The translations under genes and the position numbers were made by a program. Below are positions 16,297 to 23,420 of a DNA stretch of 64,000 bases, piece by piece. Position 1 is the stretch's first letter. Every line of letters starts with the position of its first letter. The stretch is from contig NZ_QAYG01000004.1 of NCBI RefSeq assembly GCF_003053845.1, positions 310,001-374,000 of the forward strand, given 5' to 3'. The notes beneath the pieces are model-generated. The model searched no databases, was not told where the DNA came from, and worked only from the letters and a program-made list of their open reading frames with translations. Source of the stretch: Breoghania corrubedonensis (GTDB lineage Bacteria > Pseudomonadota > Alphaproteobacteria > Rhizobiales > Stappiaceae).

Positions 16297-16700
16297 GAGC
16301 GTTCCGACGGACTTCTGCTGGAATTTCGATGGGCGGGCCTGGGGCAGAAAGGCAGGCACGAGAGGGCCGCGCCCTCACCCGATGAAAAACGGCCCGCGCC
16401 GATACGCGAGCCGTTGATGAGCCCCAAGTCGCAGGATTCAGGCCAAAGATCAATTGGAAAGAGCGACAAACAGCCGCGCCGTGCGACAGAAGGCGCGCTT
16501 CCCGCATCGCAAAGGCCCTTCCGAAACGCTAGGTCTGCTGAGAGACGGGCCCGGAAATGGTAGTCGGTTCTTCGCCTCGAATTCTGAGCACCTTCATACC
16601 CCTCCGTCGTCATCACCCGGCGAAGTCCGGATGATCCAGCGCATGCCCGGAATGCTGCGGCTGTCGCCACTCAGAAGGCTCCTGCCCAAGTACAAAGCAC
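16297..16700. other. 404-base intergenic region with a repeat
   Basis: No coding signal is seen. The region contains the half-length palindromic repeat at 16601-16652 and must carry the promoter of the SulP gene; no clear operator was recognised. Confidence 0.5.
16601..16652. repeat. Dispersed palindromic intergenic repeat, copy 2 (one arm)
   Basis: Contains CATCACCCGGCGAAGTCCGG followed by ATGATCCAGCGCATGCCCGG, the same core and flank as the arms at 2011-2107 and 41718-41823, here as a single arm. It sits between the start of the SulP gene and the end of the glutathione S-transferase gene. Confidence 0.7.
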
Positions 16701-17339
16701 CTAAGCGCGCAGATCCTCATATGAGACCATGACATGCTCCCGATAGGCGGGACGTTCCGTCAGACGGGCATAATAGCTCGCCAGGTTCGCCATCGGCTTG
16801 CGCTCGATGTCGATATCGAAATAGCGGTAGAGCACATGGCCGAACTGGATGTCGGCGAGCGTGAAATCGTCTCCGGCAAGAAAGCCGTGGAGCCCGAGCC
16901 GGGCCTCCGCGATATCGAGCTTGCGTTCCAGAGCGTCAAGACCGGCGCGGATCCTGGCCGGATCGCGGTGCTGCGCCGGAGTGCGCACGACCTGCCAGAA
17001 AACCGGAGCGGTAAAACCGAGCGCGATGTTGATCTTCGACCATTCCGCCCAGCGATCCACTTCGGCGCGCGCCAAGAGCTCCTCGGGCCAGAAGGACGCC
17101 GGGCCATACCTGCTCGCCAGATATCGCAGGATACATCCGCTTTCCCAAAGCGGCGGATTTGTGCCGTCCTGGAGCACCGGCACCGTCCGGTTCGGATTGA
17201 GAGCGAAAAACGCGTCCGTGTCGGTACCGCCGAATTTATGCCCGACATCGTGGCGGACATGGTCGAGCCCGAGTTCCGCGATACACCACATCACCGCCTG
17301 AACATTGGAGGAGGTCTTGCGGCCCCAGACTGTCAACAT
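16701..17339 (-). CDS. Glutathione S-transferase family protein
   Basis: A 212-residue soluble protein with the two-domain GST form. The thioredoxin-like N-terminal domain (1-80) starts MLTVWGRKTSSNVQAVMWCI with the catalytic Ser in the SSN motif, has NPNRTVPVLQDG (cis-Pro) near residue 50 and ESGCILRYLA (glutathione-binding Glu-Ser) near residue 66. The helical C-terminal domain follows, with FTLADIQFGHVLYR near residue 158. It conjugates or reduces substrates with glutathione; the substrate is unknown. It stands alone, with no operon partner evident. Confidence 0.92.
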   Translation of the reverse strand: MLTVWGRKTSSNVQAVMWCIAELGLDHVRHDVGHKFGGTDTDAFFALNPNRTVPVLQDGTNPPLWESGCILRYLASRYGPASFWPEELLARAEVDRWAEWSKINIALGFTAPVFWQVVRTPAQHRDPARIRAGLDALERKLDIAEARLGLHGFLAGDDFTLADIQFGHVLYRYFDIDIERKPMANLASYYARLTERPAYREHVMVSYEDLRA

Positions 17340-17509
17340 CGCCTACTCTTTCGAAAATTGCATCTCCGCACCGCGTCTACCACCCGCGCGCTGGCCGAAC
17401 AATCGCACTTCACAGAAACCTCTCGAACCCGCTCCCGCCTCAACGTTCATGCAAGTGACATGACAAGCGCCTAGCTGTGTCCGCGTCTCGAAATCTCATG
17501 GTGTGATCG

Positions 17510-18820
17510 ATGCTCAAAACTGCAATTCTCTCCGCCACCGGCCTTCTCGTCGTGATCGGAGCGGCCTCGGCCGCAGACGTCACGGCGCTCAAGGCCCCCG
17601 CTCTCCCGCTCGGATCCGTCTCCTTCCCGAATGGCAAGTCGATCGATCTCTCGGTCGGCTTCGGTTCGGGCGCCTACCACCGTCCCGGCGATCCGGAAAA
17701 CGTCTTCTACACGATCACCGACCGCGGTCCGAACATCGACTGCAAGGGCGATGCGAAGAAGCTCATCGGCCTTGACGAAAAAGCCATGTGCGACGGCAAT
17801 CTCGACGGCAAGGTCTTCCCGCAGCCCGGCTTCACGCCGACCATCTATCAGATGACGATCGGCGATGACGGAACGGTCAGCGTCACCGACACGACGCCGC
17901 TACGCGGTCAGGACGGCAAGCTGCTGAGCGGCCTGCCCAATCCGCTGACCGGAACGACGACCGAAGCCGGCTATTCTCCGGAAGGCAAGAGGATCACGTC
18001 CACGCCCAACGGCTTCGATTCCGAGGCGATTGCGCGTCTGGCCGACGACAGCTACTGGATCAGCGACGAATACGGTGTGTCCATCGCCCATGTGGCCGCC
18101 GACGGCAAGGTGCTGGAACGCCTCGTGCCCGCCGGGCTGGAAAGCGACTACGCCGATGCCGACTATCCGGTGAAAGGGACGCTGCCGGCCATCTTGATGA
18201 AGCGCAAGCTCAACCGGGGTATCGAGGGCCTGTCGGTCTCGCCGGACGGCGCGACGCTGTACTTCTCGATCCAGAGCCCGCTCGCCAATCCCGACAATGC
18301 TGCTTACAAGTCATCGCGGACAGTGCGTATCTTCAAGTTCGATCCCAAGAGCGAGAAGGTGCTCGGCGAGTACGCCTATCCGCTCGACGAGCCTGCGACA
18401 TTCAAGGCGGACAGCGCCAAGAAGACGCCCAAGCAGAGTTCGGTGAAGGTCTCGGAACTGACGGCCCTTGGCCACGATCAGCTGCTGGTGCTCGAACGCA
18501 TCTCCAAGACCACGAAGCTCTACAAGATCGACCTTGCTGCGGCCAAGACCGTGCCGTCCGGGTTCGACGACGCGGCGCAGAGCCCCAGTCTCGAGCAGCT
18601 GGCGCCGAAGGATCTTGCCGCCGATGGCATTGCCGTTCTCCACAAGACGTTGGTGCTCGACAGCGACGATCTCCCCGGGATGCCGGAAAAGATCGAGGGT
18701 ATCGCCGTCCTTGATCCGACCACGCTTATCCTGACCACCGACAACGATTTCGGCATTGCCGGCGCCGACAGCGCCATCGTCAAGGTGCATCTCGACAAGC
18801 CGCTCGTCGCAGTCAACTAA
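17510..18820 (+). CDS. Secreted esterase-like activity of phytase (phytase-like domain) protein
   Basis: A 436-residue exported protein with a signal peptide (MLKTAILSATGLLVVIGAASAAD, cleavage near residue 22). The rest is a single beta-propeller-like domain of the phytase-like family: VFYTITDRGPNIDCKG near residue 65, GFDSEAIARLADDSYWISDEYG near residue 168, NRGIEGLSVSPDGATLYFSIQSPL near 235 and IEGIAVLDPTTLILTTDNDFG near 395. Family members hydrolyse phosphoester or ester substrates outside the cytoplasm; the exact reaction is unknown. It is a monocistronic plus-strand gene with a hairpin terminator just behind it. Confidence 0.88.
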   Translation: MLKTAILSATGLLVVIGAASAADVTALKAPALPLGSVSFPNGKSIDLSVGFGSGAYHRPGDPENVFYTITDRGPNIDCKGDAKKLIGLDEKAMCDGNLDGKVFPQPGFTPTIYQMTIGDDGTVSVTDTTPLRGQDGKLLSGLPNPLTGTTTEAGYSPEGKRITSTPNGFDSEAIARLADDSYWISDEYGVSIAHVAADGKVLERLVPAGLESDYADADYPVKGTLPAILMKRKLNRGIEGLSVSPDGATLYFSIQSPLANPDNAAYKSSRTVRIFKFDPKSEKVLGEYAYPLDEPATFKADSAKKTPKQSSVKVSELTALGHDQLLVLERISKTTKLYKIDLAAAKTVPSGFDDAAQSPSLEQLAPKDLAADGIAVLHKTLVLDSDDLPGMPEKIEGIAVLDPTTLILTTDNDFGIAGADSAIVKVHLDKPLVAVN

Positions 18821-18842
18821 GGCCGAGGTCGACGTTGCGAAG

Positions 18843-18871
18843 AAAAGGTCGGCATTTTAGGCTGGCCTTTT
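18843..18871 (+). terminator. Rho-independent terminator of the phytase-like gene
   Basis: AAAAGGTCGGC pairs with GCTGGCCTTTT, allowing G-T pairs, around a TATTTTAG-like loop, and a T-rich end follows (CCTTTTCGTTTC). It starts 23 bases after the stop codon. Confidence 0.6.
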
Positions 18872-18977
18872 CGTTTCAGCCTGATCGATTGTCCTTCAGT
18901 GTTGTTTCTATGGGAACCGCCGCATGGTGGAAGCTGTCGGACCAGATCGGGTCATATAGCCGAGCGCCTTCATCCCC

Positions 18978-19232
18978 CTACTTCACCGCCCCCTTGAACC
19001 CCGCCCACACAGCCGCGATAACCGCCGTCATCGCGGCGGTCAGAAACACCGTGATCATCCTGCCCTTCATGGCTTCCGCGCCTTTTCGGGCCTGCCGCAG
19101 GAACAGCATGTCGGCCTGACTGGCGCGCAGGTCGTCAACGTCGACACCCGCGCGCCGCAGCGCTTCGCCCGTCCCTTCCCGGCTCGCCTCTTTCACCAGT
19201 TGCCGCATGGCTGCTAAATCGGCCTCATTCAT
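18978..19232 (-). CDS. Phage-type small membrane protein of a lysis cassette
   Basis: About 84 residues: a charged N-terminal half (EADLAAMRQLVKEASREGTG, with DVDDLRASQADMLFLRQARKG) followed by one transmembrane helix near the C-terminus (MITVFLTAAMTAVIAAVWAGF). This layout is common among small proteins beside phage lysis genes. The start is uncertain: ATG 19232 has GGGGA upstream; GTG 19247 and ATG 19241 are also in frame. It overlaps the end of the outer-membrane spanin gene by a few bases, so it is the last gene of the minus-strand cassette. Function unknown. Confidence 0.6.
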   Translation of the reverse strand: MNEADLAAMRQLVKEASREGTGEALRRAGVDVDDLRASQADMLFLRQARKGAEAMKGRMITVFLTAAMTAVIAAVWAGFKGAVK

Positions 19233-19458
19233 TTCGCGCATCCCCACACAGGCTTTCGATCGCCGTGTTCAGTCCAACGATCTGGCGCCGGATCTCTCTC
19301 GTGTCGTTTCGCGAATAGCGGATCGGCTGCAACGCACCGCCGCAGGCCTCAGAGACATCAGTCTCGAAGGTTCGGGTCGCTGTCGTCTGGCACCCCGCCA
19401 GAAGCATCAAACCGAGCAATGGCGGCAGCAGACGCAGCCTCGGCCTTGTTCGCGGCAT
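19225..19458 (-). CDS. Outer-membrane spanin (Rz1-like lipoprotein)
   Basis: A 77-residue lipoprotein with an arginine-rich start (PRTRPRLRLLPPLL), a hydrophobic core and a clear lipobox (LLAGC, Cys at about residue 23). The mature part has two further cysteines and the phage-like stretch PIRYSRNDTREIRRQIVGLN. Its start lies inside the preceding spanin gene in another frame, the classical nested Rz/Rz1 arrangement. An o-spanin links with an inner-membrane partner to fuse membranes in the last step of phage lysis. Confidence 0.7.
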   Translation of the reverse strand: MPRTRPRLRLLPPLLGLMLLAGCQTTATRTFETDVSEACGGALQPIRYSRNDTREIRRQIVGLNTAIESLCGDARNE

Positions 19459-19588
19459 CCCTCGACGCCTCCAGTTGGGCCGCAATCGCCTCCGCCGCTC
19501 CGGCCTCGAGGAGTTGCCTGTCGCTAAGGAACCCGACGAACTTCCGGAGCAGCGAGAGCGCGGCCAGGATGATCTTGAGCCACGTCAT
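19358..19588 (-). CDS. Inner-membrane spanin candidate (Rz-like)
   Basis: A 76-residue protein with an N-terminal hydrophobic helix (LKIILAALSLLRKFVGFL) and an alanine/glutamate-rich helical segment suited to coiled coil (EAIAAQLEASRDAANKAEAAS). The gene overlaps the lipoprotein gene by 101 bases in a different frame. Size, layout and nesting support an i-spanin; the sequence alone is too simple to prove it. It begins six bases after the holin-like gene stops. Confidence 0.6.
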   Translation of the reverse strand: MTWLKIILAALSLLRKFVGFLSDRQLLEAGAAEAIAAQLEASRDAANKAEAASAAAIARFDASGGVPDDSDPNLRD

Positions 19589-19594
19589 GAGCGG

Positions 19595-19867
19595 TTACGC
19601 GGCCGGGGACGAACCGGCATCCTCGCCGTCACGCCCGGCAACGATCGCGGCGTTCGAGGCATAGGCGTTGCCGATCGTCGCCACCGCGTCGGCATTGGTG
19701 TTCTTGCCGAAGTTGAGGGCCAGGAAATTCAGCACGGCCAGCACATAGCCCCACCACCTGTTATCGCTCTTGCTGGCGGTCGCCGCCGTGATGGCGTTGG
19801 CGATGAGCACGAGCGAGGCGATCACGCTCCAGATCGTCGCCGCGTTGTCGGACCAGAAGCCCGTCAC
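19595..19867 (-). CDS. Holin-like phage protein (start uncertain)
   Basis: From the GTG at 19867 the product has 90 residues with hydrophobic helices at about 8-30 (TIWSVIASLVLIANAITA) and 38-52 (WWGYVLAVLNFLALNFG), then a polar tail rich in Asn and Ala. The frame stays open upstream and encodes a signal-peptide-like stretch (IRLGLAGLALTSGSAFAAD) with no ATG or GTG in front, so the native start may have been lost by an indel, or a rare start is used. It leads the spanin pair. Holins permeabilise the inner membrane at lysis; no endolysin gene lies beside it. Confidence 0.5.
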   Translation of the reverse strand: MTGFWSDNAATIWSVIASLVLIANAITAATASKSDNRWWGYVLAVLNFLALNFGKNTNADAVATIGNAYASNAAIVAGRDGEDAGSSPAA

Positions 19868-20058
19868 GGTCGAGATCCAGTTGGCATCTGCAGCGAACGC
19901 GGAACCGGAGGTGAGCGCCAGACCGGCAAGGCCCAGACGTATTGCCGAAACTCGACCGATCGGCGGAGGTGAGCACGAAACGCCCGATCACACACAGCGT
20001 GCCTGCGTTGGCTTCTTTTGATCTGGCGTAGTAGGCGGAGCCCTCGCAATGCGTGACG

Positions 20059-20336
20059 TCAGCCGGCGGCGGTCACCGCCAGATGGACCGTGTAGGTAGG
20101 GCTCAGAGCACAGGCATAGACAATCTCGCCAGCGCCGGGAGCGCGAGAGGCTAACCACCGATGACCGCCTGATGTCCGCGCGTGCCTGCATCCGGCACCG
20201 TGGCGCCCTGGAAGATCTCGTAGAACACAGGCGCCTTCGAACTCGACGGGAAGAGCGGCGACCAATAGACCCCCTGCCCGGCTTTCGTCAGCGCCTGCCA
20301 TTGAGGCGTCAGCGTCACGATCCTGGTATCGGCCAT
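20059..20336 (-). pseudogene. Small phage-type protein gene, frameshifted
   Basis: The ATG at 20336 opens a frame reading MADTRIVTLTPQWQALTKAG and on to TVPDAGTRGHQAVIGG, then TAG at 20151-20153. A single-base shift there restores a reading of similar character (SRAPGAGEIVYACALSPTYTV) that ends at 20059. The two parts together give about 91 residues of one protein. It lies upstream of the lysis genes on the same strand. I know no function. A sequencing indel cannot be excluded. Confidence 0.45.
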
Positions 20337-20744
20337 TGGGAAGTTGCCTTTTGAACCCGGTCAGCCACCGGCACATCGCACCGGCGCAATGCCGGGCTGA
20401 GAGCGGCAGTCGTTCAAAACCGGAAAGCTGAAGGGGGAAGATATCTCAGGGCGCATTCCCCCTCGCGGCTGGCTCCGCATTCACTGCGTCAATCGGCTAT
20501 CGCCTGCCAGCGCGACCGGGGCACGAACGCATCAGCCCTGCAAATCACGAGAACAAAATAGGAACTTTTGAGGGTGACGTCAAGCACTTCGGTTTTTGGA
20601 GTTGGGCCTTTCATTTTCCCGATCTACAGCGGCATACCTAGTTTTCGGCAAACGATCATGACTACTGATTTGGAGCGCCCCAACTTCGGCAAATATGTAA
20701 GCTACCAGTTGACACTTGTCAGCCGTTCGCTTACATTCCATTTC
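20337..20744. other. 408-base intergenic region upstream of higBA
   Basis: This region separates the minus-strand phage genes from the plus-strand toxin-antitoxin genes. The open frame into higB extends back to 20568, but its codons before 20745 look non-coding and the family start is at 20745. Composition falls to a more AT-rich level from about 20540. The higBA promoter should lie here; no operator palindrome was identified with confidence. Confidence 0.4.
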
Positions 20745-21020
20745 ATGATCAGGACGTTCGCAAACAAGCAGCTTCGCGCATTATGGGAAGCCGGAAAATC
20801 GCGTATCGATTCAAGGATGCAGAAGCGCATCTTGCGTCGTTTGGATGCCCTGGATGCCGCATCTGTGGCGGAAGACATGAACTTGCCGGGGTTCGATTTC
20901 CATATCCTGCAGGGCTTCGCCCCCCAACGCTACACCGTCCATGTGAACGGGCCCTGGTGCATCACTTTCGAATTCAGAGACGGTGATGCTTACGTCCTCG
21001 ACTTTGAACAATATCACTAG
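20745..21020 (+). CDS. higB: HigB-type (RelE/ParE superfamily) toxin
   Basis: A 91-residue protein with the form of host-inhibition toxins: MIRTFANKQLRALWEAGKS at the start, ILRRLDALDAASVAEDMNLPG in the middle, then FHILQGFAPQRYTVHVNGPWCITF and a C-terminal DGDAYVLDFEQYH. HigB toxins are ribosome-dependent mRNA nucleases held inactive by HigA. The antitoxin gene follows ten bases downstream, the reverse of the usual antitoxin-first order and typical of higBA. The gene looks intact. Confidence 0.88.
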   Translation: MIRTFANKQLRALWEAGKSRIDSRMQKRILRRLDALDAASVAEDMNLPGFDFHILQGFAPQRYTVHVNGPWCITFEFRDGDAYVLDFEQYH

Positions 21021-21029
21021 GAGGCCACT

Positions 21030-21329
21030 ATGGCTCGCAATCCTAATCGTTGCCCGACCCATCCGGGGGAAATTCTCCGGGAGGATGTGATCCCGGCCAC
21101 GGGTCGGAGCAAGGCGGAACTGGCTCGCATGCTCGGGATTTCGCGCCAGCATCTCTATGACATCTTGTCTGAGCGCAAGCCGGTAAGCCCCGAAGTGGCA
21201 GTCCGGCTCGGGAAGCTGTTCGGGAACGAACCGCTCTTCTGGATCCGGCTGCAAGGTTCCTACGATGCATGGAACGCCGAACAGAACGTTGACGTCTCCA
21301 ATGTCCCGGTGTTGGCGCAGGCCTGTTAG
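21030..21329 (+). CDS. higA: HigA-type antitoxin, XRE family
   Basis: A 99-residue DNA-binding antitoxin. The N-terminus MARNPNRCPTHPGEILRED is the HigA hallmark (HPGEIL), followed by a helix-turn-helix (KAELARMLGISRQHLYDILS) and a C-terminal dimerisation segment (PEVAVRLGKLFGNEPLFWIRL). It neutralises the upstream HigB and represses their promoter. The ribosome-binding site GGAGG lies just before the ATG. A truncated copy of its first ~100 bases lies at 21776. Confidence 0.9.
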   Translation: MARNPNRCPTHPGEILREDVIPATGRSKAELARMLGISRQHLYDILSERKPVSPEVAVRLGKLFGNEPLFWIRLQGSYDAWNAEQNVDVSNVPVLAQAC

Positions 21330-21352
21330 GGCAGAAGACCGAGTGAAAGACA

Positions 21353-21748
21353 ATGCAGCTCTATTTCGCTCTTGTCCATCAGGACGAAGGAAGCGCCTTC
21401 GGCATTCAGTTTCCGGATCTCCCAGGATGCTTTGCCGCAGCCGATTCCGAGGAAGACCTGATCACGAATGCGCAAGAGGCTCTGGCACTGTACCTTGAGG
21501 ACGAGGCAGCGCCTCAGGCTCGGTCCGTCATCGAGATCAATAATGATCCAGAGGTCAAAGCCGAGCTGGCAAAGGGCGCGTTCCTGATCGCCGTGCCGTG
21601 GCTCACACTCTCAGGCCGGACAAAAAAGGCAAACATCACCTTGGATGGGGGCCTTCTCGATGCCATCGACGAAGCCGCAAAAGCAAGGAAGCTGACGCGC
21701 TCAGCCTATCTTGCAGACCTTGCGCGGCGAGACCTGAACGCAGCGTGA
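21353..21748 (+). CDS. hicB: HicB-type antitoxin without a HicA partner
   Basis: A 131-residue protein with the HicB fold: an N-terminal degraded RNase H-like domain (MQLYFALVHQDEGSAFGIQF, PDLPGCFAAADSEEDLITNA) and a C-terminal ribbon-helix-helix segment (NITLDGGLLDAIDEAAKARK, then LTRSAYLADLARRDL). HicB normally neutralises the ~60-residue mRNA interferase HicA encoded beside it. No HicA-like frame is visible on either side: higA ends 24 bases upstream and a broken higA copy follows 28 bases downstream. It may be an orphan antitoxin or may have joined the higBA operon. Confidence 0.85.
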   Translation: MQLYFALVHQDEGSAFGIQFPDLPGCFAAADSEEDLITNAQEALALYLEDEAAPQARSVIEINNDPEVKAELAKGAFLIAVPWLTLSGRTKKANITLDGGLLDAIDEAAKARKLTRSAYLADLARRDLNAA

Positions 21749-21775
21749 TCCCGAGAATACCACCGAGAGGCCCCT

Positions 21776-21925
21776 ATGGCTCGCAATCCTAATCGTTGCC
21801 CGACGCATCCGGGCGAAATCCTGCGGGAAGATGTGATCCCGGCCACGGGGCGGAGCAAGGCGGAACTGGCTCGCATCCGTTCACGTTCGGCTTTGTATGC
21901 GTCGCCCGCGAATTTTCCCGAGTGA
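21776..21925 (+). pseudogene. Truncated copy of higA
   Basis: The first 33 codons (MARNPNRCPTHPGEILREDV through RSKAELAR) repeat the start of the higA at 21030 almost base for base, including the leader gaggcc-n-ctATGgctcgc. The sequence then departs within the helix-turn-helix and stops at 21923-21925 after 49 codons. It lacks the recognition helix and dimer segment, so it cannot act as a full antitoxin. The duplication break falls at about 21876. Confidence 0.85.
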
Positions 21926-21956
21926 CAGCGAGCCCGCAGTCAGCCCGCAGACACTC

Positions 21957-23333
21957 CTAATCAACGGGCAGGCCGCTGGGCACCGTGTCGGGGCGACCCA
22001 TCGGGCGTTGTAGTGCGGTTTCTCCGGTCAACGCATTCAGGAATGCAACGATATCTGCAATCTCGGCGTCGGTGACGGACGGCAGATCGATATCGACCCT
22101 GGACCGGACCCGATCATTCTCTGCCACGTTGTCACACAGAGCGAAATCGCTGGAGGCGAGCCACGGAACAGGCGGCAGGATCGCCATCTCGGCGCGCCAC
22201 TCGACATTGCTTTCCCGCGGTTTGAGGTGATGGCGCACCATCGCTTCAAGCGTCGGCATGGCGCCATCATGGCCATACGGCGCTGTCAGCGCGACATTTC
22301 GCAGGAATGGCACGCGGAAGCGGTAAGCATCCTCAGGCACATCGGAAACGGCCATGCGGCCCACATCGCGGGCAATCGGGTCGTTCAGCAAAGTGCGCCC
22401 CGGACCGAACGGCGGCAGCGCCAGCGCCTGAAAGCTCTGGTTCGACAGCATCGGTCCCGCATGGCAATTCGAGCAGCCGACCTTGCCGTAAAACAGTTCC
22501 ATCCCGCGCTTTTGCGCATCATTCAGGGCCGTTTCGTCACCCTCGAGGTATTTGTCGAAGGGGCTATCGAAATTGCGATACTCCGTACCCTCGAAAGCGG
22601 CGATGGCGTTGGCGATTTCGACGATCGTGATGTCGGAAGCCTCATTCACATTGTCGAAGGCGTCTATGAACATCGGGACATAGGCATCGACATTGCGAAC
22701 ACGTTCCGCGATCAGCGGCCAGACGTAATGCGCGCCTTCATACGCTGCCCCCGCGATCAGGTTCTCGCCGGGCTGCCCGGCCATTTCCGTTTCCGAAGCC
22801 ATCGGGAACAGAACCTGCGCCGCAAGGGCCGAATTCAGCCCCTTTGGCAGAAATATCCAGGCCGGGGTCCTGAAACCGTTGCCGAAATCGTCGGAAACCT
22901 CGACCCGCCCATCAAGAAACATGAACCTGACATCCCGATGCCCCAGATTCCAAAGGGCCGGCGCATTGCGCGGCACGCGTTCGAGGATTCGATCGGCCCC
23001 GGTTCCGCCAGAACGATGCATGCCAAGCCCGACGCCACCCTCACCGATACCAAGGCTTACACCGTCGGCGCCGTTGAAGTCGTGATGATGGCAGGTGGCA
23101 CAGGCGATATTCTGGTTGCCAGAGAGAATCTTGTCGTAAAATAGCAACTGGCCAAGTTGCACCTGGGCCGGTTCAAACCGGATAAAATCATCAAGCGTCA
23201 ACGGGTCGGGCAAATCGAGCGCCATGGCAGGCGCAACCATGGTCACGGATAACAGACAAGCGTACAATTTTGCTCGAACGGATATCACACGGCATTCCTC
23301 GCCTGAGCTTGCTTTCCCTAAGGTTACATTCAT
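21957..23333 (-). CDS. MauG/cytochrome c peroxidase family di-heme protein
   Basis: A 458-residue periplasmic protein with signal sequence (VRAKLYACLLSVTMVAPAMA). Two CXXCH haem sites, CATCHHHD near residue 79 and CSNCHAGP near residue 284, sit in the two-domain layout of bacterial cytochrome c peroxidases. Other family stretches are QLGQLLFYDKILSGNQNIAC, FRVPFLRNVALTAPYGHDGA and DAEIADIVAFLNALTG. Members either reduce hydrogen peroxide or, like MauG and MbnH, oxidise side chains of partner proteins. The adjacent, same-strand FG-GAP/UnbV gene ends 87 bases upstream, so the pair probably forms an operon and the large protein may be the substrate; that is inference. Confidence 0.85.
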   Translation of the reverse strand: MNVTLGKASSGEECRVISVRAKLYACLLSVTMVAPAMALDLPDPLTLDDFIRFEPAQVQLGQLLFYDKILSGNQNIACATCHHHDFNGADGVSLGIGEGGVGLGMHRSGGTGADRILERVPRNAPALWNLGHRDVRFMFLDGRVEVSDDFGNGFRTPAWIFLPKGLNSALAAQVLFPMASETEMAGQPGENLIAGAAYEGAHYVWPLIAERVRNVDAYVPMFIDAFDNVNEASDITIVEIANAIAAFEGTEYRNFDSPFDKYLEGDETALNDAQKRGMELFYGKVGCSNCHAGPMLSNQSFQALALPPFGPGRTLLNDPIARDVGRMAVSDVPEDAYRFRVPFLRNVALTAPYGHDGAMPTLEAMVRHHLKPRESNVEWRAEMAILPPVPWLASSDFALCDNVAENDRVRSRVDIDLPSVTDAEIADIVAFLNALTGETALQRPMGRPDTVPSGLPVD

Positions 23334-23420
23334 CGAAAGTGCCGTTCCAAGCGTTTTTTGTTCCGCTCCTCTTGGGTGGCGGCACAGGAGATGCGGAGCC
23401 GCCCCCCGAGGTGCCGTGCA

